From the NCBI RefSeq assembly GCF_014646335.1, contig NZ_BMNG01000007.1, positions 302,836 to 366,835 of the forward strand: a DNA stretch of 64,000 bases, given 5' to 3'. Shown here piece after piece: positions 25,230 to 34,463 of this stretch. The DNA is from Streptomyces lasiicapitis. Lineage in GTDB: Bacteria; Actinomycetota; Actinomycetes; Streptomycetales; Streptomycetaceae. A program made the position numbers and the translations under genes. Position 1 is the first letter of the stretch. Each line of letters opens with the position of its first letter. The notes under the pieces are model-generated. The model was not told the DNA's origin, ran no database searches, and worked only from the letters and a program-made list of their open reading frames with translations.

Positions 25230-26141
25230 TCAGACCCGGTCCGCCACGATCAGGAGGTACTGGAAGCTGCCGTTCCCGTAGGCGGTCAGGAACGTTTCCT
25301 CGATGCCCGTCACGAGGTGGTCGGCCTGCTTGCGGAGCTGCCAGTAGGGCGTGGCGGCGGCGGTGAGGTCCTCGACGTGCGTCGGTACGAGGCGGTGGCG
25401 GGCCATGGCCCGGAAATACTCCGAACGCGGATGGATGTCGCAGATGTAGTGGGCGTTGATGAGGGACACCTCGCGGGACGCCCGGCCGTAGGTGTCGTTG
25501 TAGCAGCCGGTGATCGTCACATAGCGGCCGCCGCGGCGCAGCAGCCGGGCGTGCTCGGCGAACAGCAGGTCCAGCTCGACGTACATCGTGGACTCGTTGT
25601 TCCACGACGCCGCGTACGCGCCGGAGGGCAGGCCGGTGTCGAGCATGTTCAGGTGGTGGTAGCGCACCTTGTCGTCGATGTGGCGCTTGCGGGCCTGCTC
25701 GGCGGCGAAGTCGGCCTGTTTCCGGGAGATGGTGACGCCGTCGGCGTGGCAGCCGTACCGCAGATGGGCCACGACCGAGCCGCCGCCCCGGCCGCAGCCC
25801 GCGTCGAAGACGCGGTCCGCGGGGGTCAGGGGGCCGAGGTGGGACGCCAGCAGGTCGGCCTGGGCCTGTTCCAGGCGGTGGAGTTCGGTGGTGATGCGCT
25901 CCTGCCGGTCGGCGGGGCTGGAGGGGTCGGTGGGGTCGGTGACGTCCGCGGCGTCCGTGGGGTCGAGGACGGACCAGTCGGCCTCTCCGATGCCGTAGTG
26001 GTGGTGGTAGAGGTCGTCGATCTTCCCGAGTTCGAGGTTGACCGGGTTCTCCTCGGCGTTCCAGTAGTCCGCGACCCGGCTCTGGTAGGTGGACTGGGAG
26101 GGGACCGGTGCTGCTGTGGGCTCGGCGTCGGCAATGGTCAA
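25230..26141 (-). CDS. Geranyl diphosphate 2-C-methyltransferase (2-methylisoborneol pathway)
   Basis: 303 residues. SAM-dependent methyltransferase with VFDAGCGRGGGSVV (motif I), then ADGVTISRKQADFA and NNESTMYVELDLLFAEHARLLRRGG, the pattern of GPP C-methyltransferase. It methylates C2 of geranyl diphosphate to give the 2-methyl-GPP used by the next enzyme upstream in the operon. The start is an unusual TTG: minus-strand GAGGAG lies six bases before it, and no ATG or GTG occurs early in the reading frame. Third gene of the encapsulin operon. A Thr/Asp/Pro repeat (VTDPTDPSSPADR) near residue 70 is family-variable. Confidence 0.93.
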   Translation of the reverse strand: MTIADAEPTAAPVPSQSTYQSRVADYWNAEENPVNLELGKIDDLYHHHYGIGEADWSVLDPTDAADVTDPTDPSSPADRQERITTELHRLEQAQADLLASHLGPLTPADRVFDAGCGRGGGSVVAHLRYGCHADGVTISRKQADFAAEQARKRHIDDKVRYHHLNMLDTGLPSGAYAASWNNESTMYVELDLLFAEHARLLRRGGRYVTITGCYNDTYGRASREVSLINAHYICDIHPRSEYFRAMARHRLVPTHVEDLTAAATPYWQLRKQADHLVTGIEETFLTAYGNGSFQYLLIVADRV

Positions 26142-26215
26142 CGGTGTCTCCTCAGGGCGGGGGGAGGATGGGTGGGTACGAGGCAGGCGGCGCCGTCGGT
26201 CGAAGTCGGCGGGTG

Positions 26216-27273
26216 CTACCAGTAGTTGGGCAGGTGGTAGCGGTGGGTGTTCGTCGCGTGCCACTCGTGGTTGCCGGACACCCACGCGGCGAGGCTCTCG
26301 GCGTAGCGCTCGACCAGGGGTGAGGTGGCGGCGAGGGCCGCGGACTCCTCCTCGAAGGCCTCCATGACCTTGTTGTGGATCTCGACGGCCTTGAGATACG
26401 CCGCTTTGAGGCCGCACCGTTCGTTGGCGGCGATGACCTGGGGCAGGTTCCAGTGGTCGGGGTCGCTGGCCAGCTCCTTGGTGAAGGAGTACAGGTCGTT
26501 GACGAGGGTGGTGGCGTTGCTGGCGAGGGCCGTGATGCGCTGGATCTCCGGGCGGGCGTAGAGCGCTTCGGGCAGTTCGTAGCCGTCGACGGCGTCGACG
26601 ATCGACAGGCAGGGGCGGAAGTTGTTGAACTGCCGCATCACCAGGTACTCCCACGTCCGCGGCACATACCGGGTCTCGGACCAGGCGGCCTCGCCGAGGT
26701 AGCCCAGATGCAGCCGGGCGATGTCGTGCACGAAGCGGTCGGTCTGGCTGGGCGTGGCGAGGGCGGAGAAGTCCTTCAGGGCCTGGTGGTACGAACGCAG
26801 CGGCCCGTCGGCCCGCACGCCGCCCCGCCACTGGGCCTCCTGCTCGGGCGCGCCGTGGAACGGGTCGAGCGCCGACTGCGCCAGGACGAGCCGGCCGCCG
26901 AGGCCGCGCGGCGAGCCGCCCCGGCCCTCGTCCGCCTCGCAGTAGCAGCTGTCGACGAGGTTCTCGGCGAGCAGCAGCTTTCCCGCCGCGGCGAGCCGCT
27001 CCAGGTCGGCCGCGCCCGGGTGCTGGAGCACCACGGCCCGGCCGAACTGGAAGCCCGCGAAGTCGCCCTTCCACGCCGCGGGGAACAGGTCGTGGTGGTG
27101 CGCCCAGGCCTCCAGCCTGCGGTCGACCTCCTTGACCTTCTCGGGCTCCGCGGGCACGGCGGGCCGGTGGCGCAGGCCGGGGATCGGGCCGCCCCGCCGG
27201 GCGCGCAGGGCCCGGGCCGGGCTCGGCGGCCCGGGAGCTCGCCAGGGGGGCGTCTCGGACGCGGGCGGTGTGC

Positions 27274-27277
<4 letters not shown>
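26216..27277 (-). CDS. 2-Methylisoborneol synthase (terpene cyclase)
   Basis: 353 residues, GTG start overlapping the encapsulin stop (GTGA). Residues 1-45 are Pro/Arg-rich and probably disordered; in this pathway that extension is the likely encapsulin-targeting segment, shorter here than in S. coelicolor. The cyclase domain has NDLYSFTKE (260-268), an intact NSE metal motif. The Asp-rich motif reads DSCYCEAD (109-116), where the known synthases have DDCYCED as I recall, so the second Asp is Ser. The C terminus has the usual HEWHATNTHRYHLP. It converts 2-methyl-GPP to 2-methylisoborneol. Confidence 0.94.
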
Positions 27278-28713
<1,436 letters not shown>

Positions 28714-29121
28714 ATTGCCTCCCTGTACGTGAGCGGACGTGCACGGGTGCGTGCGGGCGCGCGGATGTGTTCCGGGCCGGCGTGAAGGGGGGTGGGGTCA
28801 CGTGGTCGGTGCGCGTACGGACGGGCTGAACGGGCCTGTCCCGTAAGCGAGTTGCCTGGGCCAGCCAAACAGTCCCGGGAGGGAGCACGGAACGTGGTAC
28901 AGGAGGCGACTGAGCGCACCCGGGCGTGCGTCCGCCGCGAGAGCACGCCCGAGACAGACATACGAATACGCGCCGGTCGCATCCGGCACGATCCGTCCGG
29001 CGCGACCGGCGCACGCTGCCGTCAGCGGCAGAAGAGGCCGAGTTCTGCGATGTTCAGGGTTCCGTGGTGTTCACGGTTCCGGCGCGTTCAGGGTTCCGTG
29101 GTGTTTAGGGTCCCGTGGTGT
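28714..29121. other. Leader region of the 2-methylisoborneol operon
   Basis: 408 bp between the radical SAM stop and the encapsulin start, both minus strand. No convincing gene. The part next to the radical SAM gene is a 17-bp tandem array (29053-29120). The rest should hold the encapsulin operon promoter; I see no clear dyad. A 63-codon GTG frame at 28798-28989 on the minus strand has no family resemblance or ribosome site and I do not call it. Confidence 0.6.
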
Positions 29122-29124
29122 TCA
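29053..29124. repeat. 17-bp tandem array at the radical SAM stop codon
   Basis: Four 17-bp units (TTCAGGGTTCCGTGGTG with variants) at 29053, 29070, 29087 and 29104, then a partial unit at 29121 whose TCA is the radical SAM stop on the minus strand. The array therefore starts exactly at the stop codon and extends 3' of the gene. Confidence 0.85.
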
Positions 29125-30216
29125 GGCCGCCCCCTCCACGGCCGTCGGCCGGTAGGTCGGCCTGCTGTCGATCCGGCGGCGGTCCTCGGGTGACGCGAAC
29201 CGGTAGTCGAGGATGCGCACGGCCTCGGCCCAGTCCGCGCGGGTGCGGATGCGGTTGAGGGTCTCGACGACGAACGGGTCGTTCCACCTATCCCGTACGC
29301 GCCGCCACACCTCACGCGGCTCGTCGGTGAGCAGGCTGCCCACGGTTCCCTCGTAGATCGGCATGCCGCGCACCTCGCCGTCCGGTTCGATCTCGAAGGG
29401 GCGGAAGCTGGGGGTGCGCGCGAGGAAGTCCGGGTTCATCTGGACCTCGAAGTTCTCGGTGGTCTCCACCGTGACGGACGGCGGTGCGGCGTCCTGGAGC
29501 CGGCGCCGGGTGTCCGGCGTGATCAGCTCGGCGACCTGCTCGTCGCTGAGCAGTTCGTGCTCGACGAACGACGGCCGGCTGGCCAGGCCGGTGGGCACCA
29601 CGGCGCCGAAGTACACGGTCTCCAGGTGCGGGAACCTGGGGGCCACCTCGGCGCACATCTGGTCCAGTTCCCCGTAGTTGCTGCGCACCACCACATAGTC
29701 GATGCCGAACCGCGGGGCCCGGACACCCACCGAGACCCGGCGGCCGACCTCGGCGTCGATCCGCGCGAGCGCGCCCGTCGCCCGCTCGAAGGAGCCGCGC
29801 CGTCCGCGGATCCGGTCGTGCGTCGCCGCGTTGCCACCGTCGAGGCTCACCACGACTTTGGTGGCCACGTCGGCGAGCGCCTCGACCGTCGCCGCCGGCA
29901 TCGCCCATCCGCTGGTGTAGACGAAGACCTTCACGCCCGCGTCGTCGAAGTGCCGGGCCACGTCGATGATCCGCTTGATGGTCAGCGGCTCACCGCCGCA
30001 CAGCGTGATCATCTCCGGTTCCAGGGAAATGATCGCGTCCGCGACCTTCAGCATTTCCTCGTGGCTGAGATTCTTGGCGGGACGCCTGCCCGACTCCGTG
30101 TAGCAGTGGTAGCAGCGCAAGGGACAGGCGAAGGTGACGTCCCAGATGACGGCGTTGGGATTGACGTCGTCATCCACTGCCGGGGAACTGCTTTCTGTCG
30201 TTTCCGTGTTGGTCAT
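29122..30216 (-). CDS. Radical SAM protein with cysteine-free SPASM-like C terminus
   Basis: 364 residues. The radical SAM core has CPLRCYHC (C31, C35, C38) and the SAM-binding GGEP (74-77); VVVSLDGGNAATHDRIRG (121-138) is typical of peptide-modifying members. The tail (273-304, FEIEPDGEVRGMPIYEGTVG) follows the SPASM layout, but no Cys occurs after residue 188, so no auxiliary cluster is expected. No N-terminal peptide-recognition (RRE) domain is evident. Start at the ATG with GGAG upstream; an in-frame codon at 30249 is less likely. Divergent from the tiny ORF and ABC operon, sharing a mirrored 20-bp promoter motif with them. Possible roles: peptide maturation or modification of another small metabolite. 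Confidence 0.88.
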   Translation of the reverse strand: MTNTETTESSSPAVDDDVNPNAVIWDVTFACPLRCYHCYTESGRRPAKNLSHEEMLKVADAIISLEPEMITLCGGEPLTIKRIIDVARHFDDAGVKVFVYTSGWAMPAATVEALADVATKVVVSLDGGNAATHDRIRGRRGSFERATGALARIDAEVGRRVSVGVRAPRFGIDYVVVRSNYGELDQMCAEVAPRFPHLETVYFGAVVPTGLASRPSFVEHELLSDEQVAELITPDTRRRLQDAAPPSVTVETTENFEVQMNPDFLARTPSFRPFEIEPDGEVRGMPIYEGTVGSLLTDEPREVWRRVRDRWNDPFVVETLNRIRTRADWAEAVRILDYRFASPEDRRRIDSRPTYRPTAVEGAA

Positions 30217-30290
30217 CAGTGGTTCTCCAGGCTGTAGTCGGGCACACATTCCTGGATCCGCACTCTACGAATGGCCCTCGCCACAGGTCG

Positions 30291-30400
30291 TCCGTAGTGG
30301 AGTACGCAATGAACTTCCCTTGGTACGCAGAGGCGTTGTACCTACGGGCATCCCCCCGGCTTCCGTATGGGCCGCCTCGAATTGCGTACTCGACTACGGA
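30291..30400. promoter_or_regulatory. Mirror-image regulatory motifs between the radical SAM gene and the tiny ORF
   Basis: ATTGCGTACTCGACTACGGA at 30381-30400 (plus) recurs inverted at 30291-30310 with 19 of 20 matches; 70 bp separate them. Each copy points at its own gene: 75 bp from the radical SAM start and 64 bp from the tiny ORF start. Inside each copy CGTA-N6-TACG is itself nearly palindromic. This looks like duplicated operators or promoter elements that co-regulate both directions. A further inverted repeat (GGTAC, 11 bp, GTACC) lies between them. Confidence 0.65.
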
Positions 30401-30463
30401 TCTCTTTCCGCTCGCCACGGATTAGCGTTCATTTCAGCCGAGAGCGAGAGGAGGTGCTTTCAA

Positions 30464-30508
30464 ATGATGTACCCGCCCCCGACCACGAGTGGTCCGCGTC
30501 CTAGCTAA
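30464..30508 (+). CDS. Tiny ORF, candidate peptide precursor or leader peptide
   Basis: 14 codons: MMYPPPTTSGPRPS, stop TAA. The support is the consensus Shine-Dalgarno AGGAGG at 30449-30454, nine bases before the first of two ATGs, the shared divergent promoter motif upstream, and a strong hairpin 6 bp after its stop, followed by the ABC exporter genes. It could be a very short substrate of the radical SAM enzyme exported by the ABC pair, or a translated leader controlling the hairpin. Against it: no leader/core layout and too few codons to judge coding bias. A 45-codon frame overlaps it (30367-30504, ending EWSAS) but lacks a ribosome site. Confidence 0.42.
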   Translation: MMYPPPTTSGPRPS

Positions 30509-30514
30509 TACCCA

Positions 30515-30553
30515 GCGGTGGTCGCTCCACTTCCGGACAGGAGCGGCCACCGC
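30515..30553 (+). terminator. Attenuator-like hairpin between the tiny ORF and the ABC genes
   Basis: A 14-bp stem: GCGGTGGTCGCTCC pairs with GGAGCGGCCACCGC, the only non-Watson-Crick pair being one G-U, with an 11-base loop. It begins 6 bp after the tiny ORF stop and ends 39-51 bp before the ABC start. Position suits a partial terminator or attenuator that lowers exporter expression relative to the tiny ORF, or one switched by its translation. Confidence 0.7.
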
Positions 30554-30604
30554 ACCCACCACCGGCCACGTGAGCCGACGACCCGCTGAAGGGTGAACCG
30601 GACC

Positions 30605-32407
30605 ATGACAGTCCACAACGGAGTCCTCGTACTGGTCCGGCAGTTGCCGCGGATCGCGCGCGGGCTGACCTTCGTCCTCGCGACGCTCCTTGTCGCGCAG
30701 GCGGTGGGCAGCGCCCTGCTGCCCCTGGCGACGGGTCGCCTCGTCGTCGCGCTCACCGATACGCCGAAGTCCATGCGCGGTGTCGTCATCGGGCTCGCCC
30801 TGCTGGCGACCGTCCTCCTCCTGGACATGGTCCTCGACCCGATCAGGACCATGGTGGCCGCGCGCCTCGGCACCGCCCTCGACGGCGCGGTGGCCCAACG
30901 CACCGTCGAGGGCGCGCTGCGCCCCGCCCAGATCGGGCATCTGGACGATCCGGCCGTGGCCGACCGGATCGAACAGGCGCGGGCCGTCGGACTCGGCACC
31001 TACCCGCCGGGTCAGGCGGTCAACGCGCTGGCCGGACTCGTGCCACTGCGGCTTGGCGGCCTCGTCTCGGCGGTCCTGCTCGGCTGGGCGGGCCAGTGGT
31101 GGATGCCGCTGGTGCTCGGCGCGGCCTGGGTGGTGACCGGCCGCTGGCAGGAGAAGGAGATCGAGCGGTCGGTGTCGGCGCACGCGGGCGAGACGGCGCA
31201 GCTCAGGCGCGCCGCGTACCTGCGCGACACAGCGACGACCGCGCCCGCGGCCAAGGAGCTGCGGCTCTTCGGCCTGCGCAGCTGGCTCGTCGAGCGGTTC
31301 GCCGTGGCCTGGTGGGACGGCATGGTGCAGATGCGCAGGGCCCGGGTGAGCCCGGGGCGGCACACCGTGGCGATCCTGCTCCTGCTGTTCGCCCACCTCG
31401 CCGTCGTACTGCCGCTCGCCCTTCAGGCGGCTCACGGTTCCCTTTCGGTCGGCCAACTGGCCATCGCGCTGCAGGCGTTGCTCGGCCTGTTCGCCCTCGG
31501 CTTCACCGGCGACCTGCAGTGGCAGCTGCACACGGCGAGCACCGCCGTACCCGCGGCGCTGGCCGTCGGCGCCCTGGACACGCCTGGGAAGCGCGGCCGG
31601 CTCACCGCCGCGGGGCTGCCCCGGCGCGAGATCCGGTTCGACAAAGTGCGGTTCGCCTACCCCGGCGGCCGCGGACCCGTGCTCGACGACCTGGATCTGA
31701 CCATCCCCGCGGGCTCCTCGCTCGCCATCGTCGGCGACAACGGCGCGGGCAAGAGCACGCTCACCAAGCTCCTGTCCGGGCTCTATCTCCCGGACGGCGG
31801 CCGCATCACGGTCGACGGCCAGGACCTCAGCGGCTACGACCCGGACACCTGGCGGCGCCAACTCGCTGTCGTCTTCCAGGACTTCGTGCGCTACCCGTTC
31901 TCCGTACGCGACAACATCGGCTTCGGCCACATCGAGACCGCGACCACCGACGCCGACCTGGCCGCGGCCACCCGGCTCGGCGGCTTCCTCGGCGTGGAGG
32001 AGGAGCTGCCCGACGGCTGGGACACCCCGCTGAGCGGCGCCTTCACCGAGGGCACCGAACTCTCCGGCGGGCAGTGGCAGCGGCTCGCGCTGAGCCGCGC
32101 GCTGTATGCCGTGCGACACGGCGCCCGGGTGCTCGTCCTCGACGAACCCACCGCGCACCTCGACATCGAGGCCGAACACGAGCTCTACGCCCGCTTCCTG
32201 GAGATCACCGCGGGGCTCACCACCGTCCTGGTCTCGCACCGGTTCGCCACCGTCCGCCTTGCCGACCGGATCGCCGTGGTCGACGGCGGACGGATCAGCG
32301 AGTTCGGCACGCACGACGAACTCGTCGCCTCCGGCGGCCGGTACGCGCGGATGTTCCGCGTCCAGTCCGAACCCTTCCAACTGCACGGAGGAAGCCGTCG
32401 TGCGTAA
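30605..32407 (+). CDS. ABC exporter half-transporter 1 (permease-ATPase)
   Basis: 600 residues: a six-helix membrane domain (about 1-310), then a nucleotide-binding domain with Walker A (VGDNGAGKSTLTKLL), a Q-loop (VVFQDFVRYPFS), the signature LSGGQWQRLALSRAL and Walker B (VLVLDEPTAHLD). The class exports peptides, lipids or drugs as a dimer. A GTG at 30593 is an alternative start; neither start has a strong ribosome site, so expression may depend on the upstream tiny ORF. Its stop overlaps the next gene's start by 8 bp, so the two half-transporters are probably a heterodimer. Confidence 0.93.
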   Translation: MTVHNGVLVLVRQLPRIARGLTFVLATLLVAQAVGSALLPLATGRLVVALTDTPKSMRGVVIGLALLATVLLLDMVLDPIRTMVAARLGTALDGAVAQRTVEGALRPAQIGHLDDPAVADRIEQARAVGLGTYPPGQAVNALAGLVPLRLGGLVSAVLLGWAGQWWMPLVLGAAWVVTGRWQEKEIERSVSAHAGETAQLRRAAYLRDTATTAPAAKELRLFGLRSWLVERFAVAWWDGMVQMRRARVSPGRHTVAILLLLFAHLAVVLPLALQAAHGSLSVGQLAIALQALLGLFALGFTGDLQWQLHTASTAVPAALAVGALDTPGKRGRLTAAGLPRREIRFDKVRFAYPGGRGPVLDDLDLTIPAGSSLAIVGDNGAGKSTLTKLLSGLYLPDGGRITVDGQDLSGYDPDTWRRQLAVVFQDFVRYPFSVRDNIGFGHIETATTDADLAAATRLGGFLGVEEELPDGWDTPLSGAFTEGTELSGGQWQRLALSRALYAVRHGARVLVLDEPTAHLDIEAEHELYARFLEITAGLTTVLVSHRFATVRLADRIAVVDGGRISEFGTHDELVASGGRYARMFRVQSEPFQLHGGSRRA

Positions 32408-34463
32408 GAACGTCGTACGCAAGAACGTCGCGCGGAAGAACATCGTGCGGAAGAATCTCGCCGCCGTCCGGCTGCTGATCGGCACCGCGATCAAGGTGGA
32501 CCGGCGGCGCGGGCTGCTCGTCCTGATCCTCTCCCCGCTCCTGAACGTCGTCGCGGCGCTGCAGGCGGTCGGCCTGCAGTGGATGGTCGACGGCGCCGTC
32601 TCGCACGACCGCGCCCAGACGGTGTGGGGCGGGCTGCTCCTGCTCATAGTCACCGTGCTTATCCACCAGGCCACTGCGGTCGCGACCGACATACGGATGG
32701 TGCTGCAGCACCGGGTGGGCCTCGAGTTCGACCGCCGGCTGATGAACCTGTGCTCGACACCGCCGCACATCGGGCACTATCAGGACCCCAAATTCCTGGA
32801 CACCGCCGAGGTGGTGCGGCAGCGGCGCGGCGAATTCGGCTCCGCCCTGGCCGCGTTCGTGGAGAACGCCAACCTGTTCGCCAGGTTCGCGGCCGCCCTC
32901 GTCCTGCTGATCACCGCGAGCCCACTGCTCGCGCTGCTGCCGTTGACCGTGCTGCCGCTGGCGGCCGCCAACCGCTGGCAGGCCCGTCTGGTCACGGCGG
33001 CCGAAGGCGCGGGCGCCGAGGCCGATCGCCGCCGCAGGGCCCTGTTCTCGCTGGCCACCGACCCCGCCCCGGCCCGCGAGGTCCGGCTCTACCGGCTCGC
33101 CGACGAGATCGCGGCGCGCCACCGGGACGCGTTCGCCGCCGCGAGCGGGCCGCGCGAGGCGGCACGGGCCAAGGGCGCGATCGCCGTGGCGGTGGGCTGG
33201 CTGTTCTTCGGTTCCGCGCTGATCGGTGGTCTGTACGTCGTGTCGCGTTCGGTGATCCACGGTTCGGGTTCGGCGGGCCAGGCCGTGCTTGTCCTGCTGC
33301 TGAGCACGCGGCTCGTGGGCGCCACCACCGGTCTTGGCTGGCTCCTTGGGTGGCTGCGGCGCTCGCTCGACACGGTCGGGCTGTATCTGCGGCTGGTCGA
33401 CTACCCGCACAGCGGGAGGCCGGACGGGACGGCTGGAGCGGACGGGACAGCCGGAGGGAACGGGGTGCGTGCGGTGGACGACGCGAGGCTGCCGTCGGGC
33501 GGCGAGCTCGTCCTCGAAGGGGTCACGTTCACCTATCCGGGGCGTACGGTCCCGGCGCTCGGCCCCGTCGACTTGCGCCTGCCCCGCGGAGCCACGGTCG
33601 CGATCGTCGGGGACAACGGTGCGGGCAAGTCCACGCTCGTCGCCCTGCTCGCGGGGCTTCAGCCGGTGTCGGCCGGGCGGATCACCTTCGGCGGGCAGGA
33701 TCTGTCCGAGGTGCCTGCGGAGCAGTGGCGGGGCCGGGTCACGGCCTGTTTCCAGGACTTCTGCCGGTTCGAGCTGCTCGCCCGTGAGGCGGTCGGCCTG
33801 GGGAACCTCGGCGCGCTCGACGACCCGGCGGCGGTGCGGGCGGCGCTGGAGTCCGCCGGTGCGGCCGACGTGGTGGCGGGTCTGACGAAGGGCCTAGACA
33901 CCCAGCTCGGCCGCACCATGCCGGACGGCACGGACCTGTCCGCGGGCCAGTGGCAGAAGCTCGCCCTCGCCCGCGCCCGGATGCGTACCGAGCCCGCCCT
34001 CGTACTCCTCGACGAGCCCGCCGCCAGTCTCGACCCGGGCAGCGAGGCCGAGTTGCTGCGCCGCTACCTGCGGGGGAACGCGTCCGTTTCGGATGGGTCG
34101 GACGGGTCTGACGGGTCTGACGGGTCTGACACCATCACCGTGATCGTGTCGCACCGGTTCTCCACCGTGCGCGACGCGGACCTCATCGTGGTCCTGGACG
34201 GCGGCAGGATCATCGAAAGGGGCACGCACACCGAGCTGTTCGCCCGGGGCGGCCGCTACGCGGACATGTACACGCTCCACGCAGCGGCCTACACCACCGG
34301 CCCCGTCGTCGGCTCAGCTCCTGCCGAGAACGGCGGGAAGGTCGCGCCGCGAGTGCACGCCGAGCTTGCGGTAGATGCGGGCGAGGTGGCTCTCCACCGT
34401 GCGAACGGACAGGGCGAGCCGGTCGGAGATGGCGCGGTCGGACAGGCCGCCGGCGGCCAGTGA
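32400..34463 (+). CDS. ABC exporter half-transporter 2 (permease-ATPase)
   Basis: About 687 residues, GTG start 8 bp inside the preceding gene with GGAGGAAG before it. The N terminus is a fourfold RKN repeat (RKNVVRKNVARKNIVRKN) from a 15-bp tandem duplication. Membrane domain about 25-320; ATPase with Walker A (VGDNGAGKSTLVALL), signature (LSAGQWQKLALARARM) and Walker B (LVLLDEPAASLD). A Gly-Ser-Asp repeat (SDGSDGSDGSDGSD) interrupts the segment after Walker B. The family-like part ends near LHAAAY; the last 55 residues are read-through antisense to the LuxR gene, so the original stop was probably lost. Confidence 0.92.
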   Translation: MRKNVVRKNVARKNIVRKNLAAVRLLIGTAIKVDRRRGLLVLILSPLLNVVAALQAVGLQWMVDGAVSHDRAQTVWGGLLLLIVTVLIHQATAVATDIRMVLQHRVGLEFDRRLMNLCSTPPHIGHYQDPKFLDTAEVVRQRRGEFGSALAAFVENANLFARFAAALVLLITASPLLALLPLTVLPLAAANRWQARLVTAAEGAGAEADRRRRALFSLATDPAPAREVRLYRLADEIAARHRDAFAAASGPREAARAKGAIAVAVGWLFFGSALIGGLYVVSRSVIHGSGSAGQAVLVLLLSTRLVGATTGLGWLLGWLRRSLDTVGLYLRLVDYPHSGRPDGTAGADGTAGGNGVRAVDDARLPSGGELVLEGVTFTYPGRTVPALGPVDLRLPRGATVAIVGDNGAGKSTLVALLAGLQPVSAGRITFGGQDLSEVPAEQWRGRVTACFQDFCRFELLAREAVGLGNLGALDDPAAVRAALESAGAADVVAGLTKGLDTQLGRTMPDGTDLSAGQWQKLALARARMRTEPALVLLDEPAASLDPGSEAELLRRYLRGNASVSDGSDGSDGSDGSDTITVIVSHRFSTVRDADLIVVLDGGRIIERGTHTELFARGGRYADMYTLHAAAYTTGPVVGSAPAENGGKVAPRVHAELAVDAGEVALHRANGQGEPVGDGAVGQAAGGQ

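Noticed and set aside
28798..28989. 63-codon minus-strand frame downstream of the radical SAM gene
   Set aside because: GTG start without a ribosome site and no recognisable family; not credible as a precursor.
30291..30400. Considered as a miniature inverted-repeat element
   Set aside because: No flanking target duplication; spacing to both start codons fits regulatory motifs better.
30170..30418. 82-codon minus-strand frame (starts MASGKRSVVEYAIRGG) upstream of and overlapping the radical SAM start, considered as a peptide precursor
   Set aside because: GTG start without a ribosome site, low coding bias, and its striking repeated VVEYA/AYSTT parts come only from the mirrored 20-bp DNA motif.
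30219..30425. 68-codon plus-strand frame over the same intergenic region
   Set aside because: Starts antisense inside the radical SAM gene with no ribosome site; content is dictated by the inverted motif.
30367..30504. 45-codon plus-strand frame ending in EWSAS that overlaps the tiny ORF
   Set aside because: No ribosome site before the ATG, Arg-rich shadow-like composition; kept only as an alternative to the 14-codon ORF.
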